DNA of 23,802 nt from CAYYNP01 sp964472545. Lineage in GTDB: Bacteria > Planctomycetota > Planctomycetia > Pirellulales > Thermoguttaceae. A model generated the notes under the pieces. That model searched no databases, was not told where the DNA came from, and was given only the letters and a program-made list of their open reading frames with translations. The stretch covers positions 1 through 23,802 of the forward strand of contig CAYYNP010000146.1 of the NCBI GenBank assembly GCA_964472545.1, in the 5' to 3' direction. How positions within the stretch are numbered: position 1 is the first letter of the stretch; each line of letters begins with the position of its first letter. The position numbers were made by a program, and so were the translations under genes. This document shows positions 1 through 6,193 of this stretch, one piece after another.

Positions 1-1
1 G

Positions 2-220
2 GTGCTTGGCACCATCTTGACGAACTGTCACAGAAGGCGAGCCATCACCGTCCGAGTTCAGGAGGAGATTGCCAGGATCCACAATATCCTTGGCTCGGTT
101 CGGGCAGACGCCCAATTGCTCTATGCGACAACCGGCGGCACGCTTATGAAATTGAAGCGTTCAAACGCCCTGGCCGACTATGCCGAGATCGCCGAACGAC
201 TAAGGACGCTCATCGCATGA
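2..220 (+). CDS. ParA-like partition ATPase, C-terminal fragment
   Basis: This is the 3' end of a gene that begins to the left of the window; the first codon is only where the window opens. The visible 72 residues fit the tail of a ParA/MinD-type ATPase: a beta-strand segment VLGTILTNCHRRR resembles the late 'GivlT..d.R' strand of ParA, and LADYAEIAERLRTLI resembles the closing helix. The Walker motifs would lie upstream and cannot be seen. The stop codon overlaps the start of the next gene (ATGA), the usual arrangement for parA followed by a small centromere-binding gene. The expected role is ATP-driven segregation of a plasmid-like element. The ParA call rests on this short alignment by eye plus the neighbouring ribbon-helix-helix protein, so it is inference. 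The fragment could also belong to another deviant Walker-A ATPase. Confidence 0.5.
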   Translation: MLGTILTNCHRRRAITVRVQEEIARIHNILGSVRADAQLLYATTGGTLMKLKRSNALADYAEIAERLRTLIA

Positions 221-561
221 CCGGAAAACGACTCCAGGGCATAGACGGCGTTCTTGGCAATCTGATCTCGGCCCCTTCCCAGGCGACGGCCCGACGCCCG
301 AACGTCACCCAAGAGAACCGTCAATCGTTGAAGCCGATATTCGCCGCCCGGCAACCAGGCCATGAGGCCCCCCAGGGTGCCCGACTTGGCCGACCTCCCG
401 GCAAGTCTGGCAATACCCGTTCCCCGAAAGAGAAGGCGACGCTGCGGATTTCGAGCACGCTGATCGCCGAATACCGTGACCGGTCGTGGGAGGCTCGGTG
501 TTCGCTGAGCGGTCTGGTCGAAAGGGCCATGATCGAGTATCGACAACGGTTCGGCGAATAG
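217..561 (+). CDS. Ribbon-helix-helix DNA-binding protein, probable ParA partner
   Basis: The protein has 114 residues. Residues 1-70 are basic, rich in Pro, Gly and Arg, and probably disordered. Residues 72-112 fit a ribbon-helix-helix fold: a beta strand (KATLRISS), a first helix (TLIAEYRDRSWEARC), then a second helix beginning at the conserved serine (SLSGLVERAMIEYRQRF). Such proteins bind operator or centromere repeats as dimers. A ParG/Omega-like arrangement, with a floppy N-terminus that stimulates ParA and a C-terminal RHH domain, matches this layout. The start ATG overlaps the stop of the ParA-like gene by 4 nt, so translation is probably coupled. Expected roles are the centromere-binding partner of ParA and repressor of its own operon. 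The RHH fold is fairly clear; the partition role is inferred from context. Confidence 0.6.
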   Translation: MTGKRLQGIDGVLGNLISAPSQATARRPNVTQENRQSLKPIFAARQPGHEAPQGARLGRPPGKSGNTRSPKEKATLRISSTLIAEYRDRSWEARCSLSGLVERAMIEYRQRFGE

Positions 562-568
562 GTCACAA

Positions 569-618
569 CGGCGCTCCTTCGCCGCATAACCTCCTTAGAA
601 ACAACTCAAAGGAGGTTA
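569..618 (+). promoter_or_regulatory. Hairpins that can hide the ribosome binding site of the small-protein gene
   Basis: A perfect 10-bp stem pairs TAACCTCCTT (587-596) with AAGGAGGTTA (609-618) across a 12-nt loop. The right arm is an almost ideal Shine-Dalgarno sequence placed just before the ATG at 621. A second hairpin immediately upstream, CGGCG (569-573) with CGCCG (580-584), exposes CTCCTT (574-579) in its loop. That is a second copy of the anti-Shine-Dalgarno sequence, so two alternative pairings are possible. The structure begins 8 nt after the stop codon of the RHH gene. It could lock translation until ribosomes, a protein or an RNA open it. The pairing is directly visible; its regulatory function is inferred. 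Confidence 0.6.
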
Positions 619-620
619 CC

Positions 621-884
621 ATGGAAACGAATAACAAGCCCATCCACGTCATACGGTGCGGCAGCGTCAAGGCCGTTTGCTGGCTCAATAGCACGCAGGC
701 CGGATATTTTTACAACACCACGTTCACTATTCCGTATCGAGACAAGTCGACGGAAGAATGGGGGGATTCAACGTCATTCTCCGACCGCGATCTTCTGGCC
801 GTTGGCCACGCGGCCCAGGAGATGTTCCGCTGGATCTGCGATCAAAAAGCCCTTGCAAGCACGCAGAATCATGAGGATTCCTAA
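621..884 (+). CDS. Small conserved protein of integrated elements, unknown function
   Basis: The protein has 87 residues. I chose this start because the near-perfect AAGGAGG lies 5-6 nt upstream; a longer frame starting at 486 would overlap the RHH gene and ignore this site. The predicted pattern is strand-rich, with strands around HVIRCGSVKAVCW, AGYFYNTTFTIPYRD and EEWGDSTSFS, followed by one helix (DRDLLAVGHAAQEMFRWICDQ). From memory, similar small proteins of the type 'IR.G.vkA.iW.N......YNvTf.r.Y.d...W.ds.sF...DL..l...a..a..WI' recur near integrases in planctomycetes and other bacteria. The four-strand-plus-helix pattern resembles PC4-like single-stranded-DNA-binding proteins, but I see no motif that proves this. 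It is probably cotranscribed with the two partition-type genes upstream. Two hairpins follow the stop codon. Confidence 0.7.
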   Translation: METNNKPIHVIRCGSVKAVCWLNSTQAGYFYNTTFTIPYRDKSTEEWGDSTSFSDRDLLAVGHAAQEMFRWICDQKALASTQNHEDS

Positions 885-891
885 GAGAGTT

Positions 892-938
892 CGGCATTGC
901 ATGCCGCTGGTTGTAGGAACCGGTGGAGTGCCCGGTTC
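892..938 (+). terminator. Two hairpins after the small-protein gene, candidate terminator
   Basis: Seven nt after the stop codon, CGGCAT pairs with ATGCCG around a 3-nt loop (892-906). A second perfect 7-bp stem, GAACCGG with CCGGTTC, follows at 917-938. Neither is followed by a run of T, so intrinsic termination would be weak. They may instead protect the 3' end or stop transcription with help from Rho. Confidence 0.35.
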
Positions 939-2070
939 ACGTCCTGACAAACAGCGTTTGAAAAAGTTTGCTTAGCCTTCCGGGCCGTGCTACTATCGGC
1001 AATGGTCGAGACGATTCCATTGTCCGAAAAGTCGGTAAACGTGCCCGCAAAGCCGCACCGAGAACAGGCTGTCTATTTGAGGAACGCTCGGCCATCGCTT
1101 TCGTCGTTGGCACGGTCACCGCCGTGAGTGTCTTGTTCACGCCCAATTGAAAGGACGCACCGCATGGCGTTGTGTTTCGTCTAATCGTTCATCCCCGGAG
1201 CGGCATTTCGTGATGTCCGCAGATTGGAAGAACGGCCCTTCAGACCTTGCCGACTGTTTCCACGCGTAGAGTCGCTTGAACGCGTCTTGGCGGTCACTCT
1301 CGTGTGATCGTCTTGAATTCATCTTGTTACCGGCCTGACCGGTTCGGGTGAACTAACTACGCTCTATAGCGTGCTCGCTGAGCAGCACCGAGAACAGCTT
1401 GATCGTTCCAGGAACTCTTGGCCATTATCTCTATCAGAGGCTCGTGCACCTCCAACCGCACAAGAATTTTCAAATTTCACCGTTCGTCCTTCCCAACCGA
1501 GACGCGAAGTATATCTGATGGGAGTACAACGACGCCGACACACATCGACGTCCAGAGCCTTTTGGCGACGAATCCCGACGAGCATGGTTCCGCCAGTCAA
1601 CGCAACATGGCATTCGGACGCGAGTTGTGACAATCGAGCCGCGTCAACCACCAACATGAGTTGGAGTCTGCTCTCGCTTTGGCTGCGTCCGCAAGAATCA
1701 TCAAGCCCCCGGCGTTTTCCCGGGAAAGCAGCCGTTTTCCGCCGTCCCGACGGATCGGCTCTAAAGGCACTTTGACGACCGCTTTGGATATTTGACCAGA
1801 GCCAGTCCGTCGATCCTTCTTCTCCGCAAGAGCACTCACGCACTGGCCGTGCAAGTTCCTGGTCGCACGGCACTTGCGGAGTCATCGCTACCAGCGAATC
1901 GCTTCCGCTGATCCCCGCGAGCCCAGACTTGCCTAAAACGGCACAACGCCCACAAAGTTGCGTTCACGGCAAGTTGACTGCGTCACATGGGTGCGGAGCC
2001 ACGCAGATTCATTTGTCGGTTTCTGGAAACTTCGTATCGTGGAGTCATCACGGTATAGCGGAACCTAGCT
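939..2070. other. 1.1-kb stretch with no convincing gene
   Basis: No reading frame here combines a ribosome binding site, plausible codon use and a recognisable family. The frames that are open (up to 173 codons on the minus strand) have erratic composition, rich in Cys, Ser and Arg, as expected of antisense or decayed sequence. The GC content appears lower than in the genes to the right of the tRNA. Short hairpins are scattered through it, for example CAATGG/CCATTG at 1000-1022 and CACGG/CCGTG near 1111-1126. It may be decayed coding sequence, a non-coding RNA locus, or a replication or transfer site of the element; the sequence does not decide between these. Confidence 0.4.
968..996 (+). 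promoter_or_regulatory. Candidate extended -10 promoter
   Basis: TTGCTT and TACTAT are separated by exactly 17 nt, and the -10 box is preceded by TGC, an extended -10 motif. A perfect 6-bp hairpin (1000-1022) would sit at the start of the transcript. No good gene follows, so this could drive a short RNA. The match to consensus is modest. Confidence 0.2.
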
Positions 2071-2085
2071 AAGGAGAACACCGAC

Positions 2086-2301
2086 ATGAACTACACCCAG
2101 ACAACGATTCGACCTTGCGAGGTCCGGCTGAGAAACCTGGACGACCGGATCCTGATACCAATGCGAAGATTCCTAGTGGAGGCCGAGGGCAAAGGAGGTG
2201 GACCTGCGGTGATTCCACTCCAGCACGAATGCTGGTGCACTGGCGGTCCTTTCTCCCGCTCACGGCCTCCACTAGAAATCTTCGCTCTCATCATACCGTG
2301 A
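2086..2301 (+). CDS. Possible 71-residue leader or small protein containing an inverted repeat
   Basis: The start is supported by AAGGAG at 2071-2076, 9 nt before the ATG. A possible promoter lies upstream, TTGTCG (2013-2018) and TATCGT (2035-2040) with 16 nt between. I do not recognise the product. Its second half is encoded by a long imperfect inverted repeat, which keeps several frames open on both strands and weakens coding evidence from frame length. Inside the repeat there is a second strong Shine-Dalgarno sequence (AAGGAGGTG, 2192-2200) followed by an in-frame GTG at 2209, which would give a 31-residue peptide. It ends 98 nt before the probable start of the tandem DUF1580 gene and could be its leader peptide. 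It could equally be a structured RNA with no protein product. Confidence 0.35.
   Translation: MNYTQTTIRPCEVRLRNLDDRILIPMRRFLVEAEGKGGGPAVIPLQHECWCTGGPFSRSRPPLEIFALIIP
2163..2285. repeat. Long imperfect inverted repeat, possible structured RNA
   Basis: GCGAAGATT (2163-2171) pairs with AATCTTCGC (2277-2285). After one mismatch, CTAGTGGAGGCCG (2173-2185) pairs with CGGCCTCCACTAG (2263-2275). This makes a 22-of-23-bp base stem. Further in, GGACC (2200-2204) can pair with GGTCC (2245-2249), and at the centre CCAGCA (2220-2225) pairs perfectly with TGCTGG (2230-2235) around CGAA. The result is a single rod of about 120 nt. A Shine-Dalgarno sequence, AAAGGAGG, lies on its left side opposite CCTTTCTCC. 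Possible roles are a structured leader RNA, a recombination or replication site, or a small insertion. Confidence 0.75.
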
Positions 2302-2399
2302 AACCGGGGCTGCACAAACAAGCGACCAAATGGGCTGCCTCAATAGACGATTCACCGAAACGACCAACCGAACAATCCCACACCCCGGCCGGTAACACG

Positions 2400-3119
2400 A
2401 TGCAAGCACCGAACCCAAAAGACCGTCCCGTGTGCAACCTGGGGCAGGAAGACCTCATGACACTGTCCAAGGCGGCCCGTAAGTTGCCTCGCCTTCGCGG
2501 CCAGGGACCGCCTAGCCCTGCTACTCTACGACGCTGGGCCGTCAAGGGACGACTCAGCCGTCTGGGCGTACGCGAGTATCTAGAAATCGCGACCACGAAA
2601 AAGGGCTGCCTTACAAGCATAGACGCCTTGTTGAGATTCTTTGTACGGCTTGAAAATGTTGAGCCGACGGACGACATGGTCGACCACGAGCACTCCATGC
2701 TTGATGAGAAGGCGAGCCACGAACACACGACCAGTATATCGAAGCAAGCAGAACGTCTCAAACACAACCTACTGCAGGAGGACTGCATGTCGCTCCCTGA
2801 GGCAGCTCGCAAGTTGCCACCGCTTCGAGGAGACAAGCCGCCGCATCGAACTACCCTGGTCCGCTGGTCCACTGACGGCAGACGTAGCCGAACGGGCAAG
2901 CGTGTGCATCTCCGAATCTGGCTTGTCGGAGGCACGAACCTTACCAGCACTCAAGCGTTGTTGGAATTCTTTGTCCAGCTAAATGACGTCAAACCGACGG
3001 ATAACACGGTCGAAGCGAATCGCACCTTGTTTGAGAAGAAGCAACCGACGGTCACTTCGCTTGAGAAGAAGGCCAAACAGGCACTGGAAATCCTTCGCCG
3101 TCGAGGGCGGATCAAATAG
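2400..3119 (+). CDS. Tandem DUF1580 (excisionase-like) protein
   Basis: The protein has 239 residues and contains two copies of one domain. Copy 1 spans residues 13-90 and copy 2 residues 123-200. Both share the order (N)L.QED.M(T/S)L..AARKLP.LRG..PP...TL.RW....R.SR, then LTS..ALL.FFV.L..V.PTD. This matches DUF1580, a planctomycete family in which I recall a single domain per protein and a winged-helix, MerR/Xis-like look; these proteins often sit beside integrases. The expected role is DNA binding at attachment or operator sites, as excisionase or repressor. The linker (91-122) and the C-terminal tail (201-239, ending KKAKQALEILRRRGRIK) are charged. The frame is open upstream to a TTG at 2115, but conserved sequence begins just after this ATG. 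No clear ribosome binding site precedes it. The gene converges on the integrase. Confidence 0.7.
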   Translation: MQAPNPKDRPVCNLGQEDLMTLSKAARKLPRLRGQGPPSPATLRRWAVKGRLSRLGVREYLEIATTKKGCLTSIDALLRFFVRLENVEPTDDMVDHEHSMLDEKASHEHTTSISKQAERLKHNLLQEDCMSLPEAARKLPPLRGDKPPHRTTLVRWSTDGRRSRTGKRVHLRIWLVGGTNLTSTQALLEFFVQLNDVKPTDNTVEANRTLFEKKQPTVTSLEKKAKQALEILRRRGRIK

Positions 3120-3120
3120 A

Positions 3121-3190
3121 GCCCCGTCGCGGGCCGCACCTTGCCGGGCAAGGGTGATGCCGTTACCGGCAACCAGCCACGCGACGGGGC
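3121..3190. terminator. Cloverleaf-like structure between convergent genes, candidate bidirectional terminator
   Basis: A perfect 11-bp outer stem, GCCCCGTCGCG (3121-3131) with CGCGACGGGGC (3180-3190), encloses two hairpins: CCTTGC/GCAAGG (3139-3144 and 3148-3153) and TGCCG/CGGCA (3158-3162 and 3167-3171). An alternative inner stem, TTGCCGG with CCGGCAA, is also possible. It starts directly after the stop of the DUF1580 gene and ends 10 nt before the stop of the integrase gene. There is no T tract, so it is an unusual terminator if it is one. Confidence 0.55.
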
Positions 3191-3200
3191 ATTGCCCATG

Positions 3201-4451
3201 CTAGCCGATTTCTTTCATGATTTGCTCGTACTGTTCCCGGTTTTTCTCGGCGTAGATCTCCGTCGTCGAGAGATTCTTGTGTCCCAGGACTAGCTGGGCA
3301 GCCTCCGCACCATATTTGCGGCGGATATCGGTGCCCGCACTGTGGCGAAGCCGACCGGGCGACCACTGCGGAACACCTACCCGGTCGCAGGCCCGAATCA
3401 CGGCTTGGCGGTACCCCCTGTCGTCATAGTGTTCACGAGGCGGCCTTGCCTTGCTGACCGGCACCTTTTTTGAGCTGGGCTCCTTTCGCCGCTTCTCCAG
3501 TTCTCGGGCGTTCGCCTCCGCCGCTTCCCGTGGAGAGAAAAGATATTCCGTGGGCTCTCTACCGTCAAGCCACGGCGTCAGAAGTTCTTGTGCTCGCGGG
3601 CCAAGCAGGATTTCCTTCTCCTGATCGAGCCACTCCAGCTTGTGACTATCCGGTCGATACACCCACACAGTCGGAGTCTTCTCGATATCGCAAGGCCGCA
3701 TGATGGTGACCTCGTCCGGACGCATCCCGGCCAGCCTTTGGACTTGCATCATCGTGCTGATTTGCGGAGACGATGCCTCGACCACCGGTCGAAAATGCCC
3801 GTCCGGAACTGGTTTGACCGGTTTCGGCTCCCGAACCCGGCGGTCGCGTCCTTTTCGTAATCCGCCAACAGCTCTCAGAGCTTCGGGCACGGAAGGCGGG
3901 ACCTTTTCCTCGGTGACGGCCCATTTGAACATGCGGACCAGCGATTTTATCAGGTTGTTCACGTATTCCCGGCTCAGGGGCTCGCCTGGCGTGACAAGAT
4001 TCCCCAAATCGTCGAACTCGGCCGTTCGGACGTTTCCCCGACGCACGATCGATTCCCGAAGGGCCTTCAGCTTCTTCGGTCCAAACTCTCTGGCCAGCGT
4101 GCTGGCGTAGAGATGAATCAGGGGGGGAATGACTGCCCTATATCGGTCATCGGTCGGTTCCCCGTTCTTGACGTAGTGAGACGTCGCGAAGTCGTCGTAT
4201 TTCACGGCCAACTCGGCGACGGTCCAGTCGTCCGGGTCTGCCGTCGGCACCGGAACGGCCTCCGGGGGGCCTTGGCCATCGTTGTCAAGATGCTCGGCCA
4301 GTACGCGATGATATTTCTCAAGGCTCTCGGGCGAGCCGTACTCGCCCAGGTAGATGTCCCGATAACGGCTACCATATTTCAGGCGAACGCGACCTTGCCC
4401 GCTCTTCTTGTGGAGAAGATAGGAGGGGACTTGGTTCTTCGGACGGGGCAT
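3201..4451 (-). CDS. Tyrosine recombinase (integrase) of the tRNA-Gly-integrated element
   Basis: The protein has 416 residues, a normal length for a phage-type integrase. Residues 10-60 look like a beta-rich arm-binding domain (RVRLKYGSRYRDIYLGEY). Residues about 75-185 form the SAM-like core-binding domain. The catalytic domain follows: Arg244 in RLAGMR, a candidate Lys271, Arg369 in GRLRH, His391 in VLGHKNLSTT and the nucleophile Tyr400 in TEIYAEKN. The first His of the usual HxxR motif is Gly366. Relatives in planctomycetes, as I recall them, also vary there, so activity is still likely. The gene starts about 120 bp from the 3' end of tRNA-Gly and reads away from it, the standard layout for integration into a tRNA 3' end. 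AAAGGAG precedes the ATG but lies in an inverted repeat. The neighbouring DUF1580 protein is its probable excisionase. Confidence 0.92.
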   Translation of the reverse strand: MPRPKNQVPSYLLHKKSGQGRVRLKYGSRYRDIYLGEYGSPESLEKYHRVLAEHLDNDGQGPPEAVPVPTADPDDWTVAELAVKYDDFATSHYVKNGEPTDDRYRAVIPPLIHLYASTLAREFGPKKLKALRESIVRRGNVRTAEFDDLGNLVTPGEPLSREYVNNLIKSLVRMFKWAVTEEKVPPSVPEALRAVGGLRKGRDRRVREPKPVKPVPDGHFRPVVEASSPQISTMMQVQRLAGMRPDEVTIMRPCDIEKTPTVWVYRPDSHKLEWLDQEKEILLGPRAQELLTPWLDGREPTEYLFSPREAAEANARELEKRRKEPSSKKVPVSKARPPREHYDDRGYRQAVIRACDRVGVPQWSPGRLRHSAGTDIRRKYGAEAAQLVLGHKNLSTTEIYAEKNREQYEQIMKEIG

Positions 4452-4454
4452 GAC

Positions 4455-4514
4455 GCAGCTCCTTTCCCATTTCGTGGTATGGGTACCACGAAATGAAACG
4501 TGGTAATGAGCTGC
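4455..4514 (-). promoter_or_regulatory. Nested palindrome in the integrase leader that overlaps its ribosome binding site
   Basis: A perfect 12-bp inverted repeat, CATTTCGTGGTA (4468-4479) and TACCACGAAATG (4484-4495), has a 4-nt spacer. A third copy of the half-site, CGTGGTA, lies at 4499-4505. Outside these, GCAGCTC (4455-4461) pairs with GAGCTGC (4508-4514). Read in the mRNA direction, the last arm overlaps the AAAGGAG site of the integrase, so folding would hide it. The palindrome could be an operator for the RHH or DUF1580 protein, an integrase or excisionase site, or an RNA switch. Confidence 0.6.
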
Positions 4515-4532
4515 ACCTTCCGAATGAAGGGT

Positions 4533-4550
4533 GGGCCTAAGTCTAGGCCC
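4533..4550. repeat. Perfect hairpin between integrase and tRNA-Gly
   Basis: GGGCCTA and TAGGCCC are separated by AGTC. A weaker hairpin, CCTTC/GAAGG (4516-4530), lies beside it. Both are in the strip between the tRNA 3' end and the integrase start, where integrase arm sites or the tRNA terminator are expected. No T tract follows on the minus strand. Confidence 0.45.
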
Positions 4551-4570
4551 CAGCCGGGTTTAGGTTTTCA

Positions 4571-4644
<74 letters not shown>

Positions 4645-5233
4645 GTGCGCAGTATCGCCGGACGCTTTGATCGCGACGGTTGACTAGAGTTTAGTCTATC
4701 GGCCACGCAGTGCTTCGTCAACGCGGCATCGGCCAACCCCCAGGCCGGAGGGATTGCTTCCGTTGGAGAGGCGTTGACCCGTGGTGGGCCTTTGGATCGA
4801 GCTTCTTCAGGGCTCCGTTGCCTCATGCCGCGGCCCACTTTCCATCGCGAGCCGCTGCAGCCGCGGCCCCCCACGCCGCCGTGGATAGGGCCGGGGCGGG
4901 CACTCGCTCGGCAGTGCGGCGTCATAGCGTCGGTTCACCGCTGTGCCGGTGGCGATGCTTCACAGCGGTACGGCTACACCTTTCCGGGAGGTGGAATTTC
5001 TCCCTCATGTCTACGGCTTCCTCAGATGTGCTGATCGAACCTGGTGGTACAGGCGACGGTTGGGAAGTGTGCAGTCGAGCCGTCGAGATGCCGTTGGAGA
5101 TCGTCTTGCAGCGGGAATGTGGCGTGGGACAATGCGTTTGGGGCGGAAGTGGCCGCAAGATCTTGGGATGCCGGGCGAATGGACGCGTATCGGCTGGTTG
5201 GTCGACACTCGGCCGGGCACGACCGGAGATCGT
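4645..5233. other. 589-bp stretch without a convincing gene, upstream of the ABC exporter
   Basis: Open frames of up to 179 codons exist, but their composition is erratic, rich in Arg, Pro, Ala and Trp, and none has a good ribosome binding site or a family resemblance. The left end should hold the tRNA promoter and the right end the promoter of the ABC exporter. A short palindrome, GACTA/TAGTC, lies near 4682-4696. I see nothing else. Confidence 0.4.
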
Positions 5234-6193
5234 ATGTCCTATGCGGTAGAACTCGACGGCGTGACGAAGCGTTTTGCAGCGCACACGGCGGTGGACCGAT
5301 TGGACCTCGCCGTACCCCGCGGAGCCGTCTACGGATTCATTGGTCCCAATGGGTCGGGCAAAACGACCACACTGCGGATGATCTTGCGGATCTTCTACCC
5401 GGATGAAGGGCGGATCGCCGTGTTTGGCCGCCACGGGGGAAGGGCTGCCGACGATCGGCTGGGATATCTGCCCGAGGAACGCGGGATGTACCGCAAGATG
5501 CGGGTCCGCGAATTGCTGACGTTCTATGCACAACTCAAGGGGCTGCACGACTGCCGCCGCGAGATCGACGGCTGGCTCGAGCGGATGGACTTGGGCGACT
5601 GGGCCCAGAAGCGGATCGAGGCACTCTCGAAGGGCATGTCGCAGAAGGTGCAGTTCATTGCCGCGGTGGTGGCGCGGCCGGAGTTGGTCATACTCGACGA
5701 GCCGTTTACGGGCCTCGACCCGGTCAACACCGAAGTGCTCAAAGAGGCGGTCTTGTCGCTCAACAAGAACGGGACGACCGTGATCTTCTCGACCCACGAC
5801 ATGGACGTGGCCGAGCGGATGTGCGACACGATCTTGATGATCTTCCGCGGCCGAAAGGTCCTCGACGGCACACTGGAGTCGATCCGCAGCCAATACGGCG
5901 AAGACACGATCCGCGTTCGCATGGCCAGGGCGAGCGTCGCGTTGGAGGAGCTGCCGGGCGTGGCGGCGGTGAACGATTGTGGCCGCCATCGGGAACTGCG
6001 ACTTCAGCCACGGGCCGATCCCCAGGCGATCCTGCGAGAGTTGGCCCAGCGCGGCGTGGTCGAACACTTCGAGTTGACGCGGCCCAGCTTGCACGACGTC
6101 TTTCTGCGTATCGCCAGACCCGATAGCGCGCCCGACAACCTTCCGGAAGACACACGCCGGAACTCGCCGGAAAAAGGGGGCCACGATGCGTAA
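5234..6193 (+). CDS. ABC transporter ATP-binding protein, NatA/YhaQ type
   Basis: The protein has 319 residues. It contains Walker A GPNGSGKT (37-44), GYLPEERGMYRKM (77-89) with Glu where most ABC ATPases have the Q-loop Gln, the signature LSKGMSQK (131-138) in place of LSGGQ, Walker B LVILDEP (151-157), the D-loop GLDP and the H-loop His188. These variants are characteristic of the NatA/YhaQ export subfamily rather than signs of decay. Residues about 225-295 form the C-terminal DUF4162-like domain ending in SLHDVFLRI. The ATG is chosen because GGAGA lies just upstream and the family homology starts here; the frame is open further upstream. It energises the permease encoded by the next gene, which overlaps it by 8 nt. 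The substrate is not known; relatives export sodium, drugs or peptides. Confidence 0.93.
   Translation: MSYAVELDGVTKRFAAHTAVDRLDLAVPRGAVYGFIGPNGSGKTTTLRMILRIFYPDEGRIAVFGRHGGRAADDRLGYLPEERGMYRKMRVRELLTFYAQLKGLHDCRREIDGWLERMDLGDWAQKRIEALSKGMSQKVQFIAAVVARPELVILDEPFTGLDPVNTEVLKEAVLSLNKNGTTVIFSTHDMDVAERMCDTILMIFRGRKVLDGTLESIRSQYGEDTIRVRMARASVALEELPGVAAVNDCGRHRELRLQPRADPQAILRELAQRGVVEHFELTRPSLHDVFLRIARPDSAPDNLPEDTRRNSPEKGGHDA

Noticed and set aside
1364..1885. 173-codon minus-strand frame with VALTGGTMLVG...KALDVDV, reminiscent of a nucleotidyltransferase active site
   Set aside because: The GG...D.D spacing is only loosely right, the flanking sequence is rich in Cys, Ser and Arg with no family resemblance, and there is no ribosome binding site. 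At most it is a decayed remnant.
2163..2285. Integron attC site
   Set aside because: The size and palindromic form fit, but I could not find the GTTRRRY/RYYYAAC core ends, and there is no cassette array or integron-type integrase here.
2115..2399. N-terminal extension of the tandem DUF1580 protein from a TTG start
   Set aside because: The extra 95 residues run through the inverted repeat, lack family similarity and have no suitable ribosome binding site.
4710..5249. 179-codon plus-strand frame between tRNA and ABC exporter
   Set aside because: Low-quality composition, no ribosome binding site, and it runs into the start of the ATPase gene in another frame.
5234..6193. ABC ATPase inactivated by its odd signature (LSKGMSQK) and missing Q-loop Gln
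   Set aside because: Both variants are normal for the NatA/YhaQ subfamily, and the Walker A, Walker B and H-loop residues are intact.
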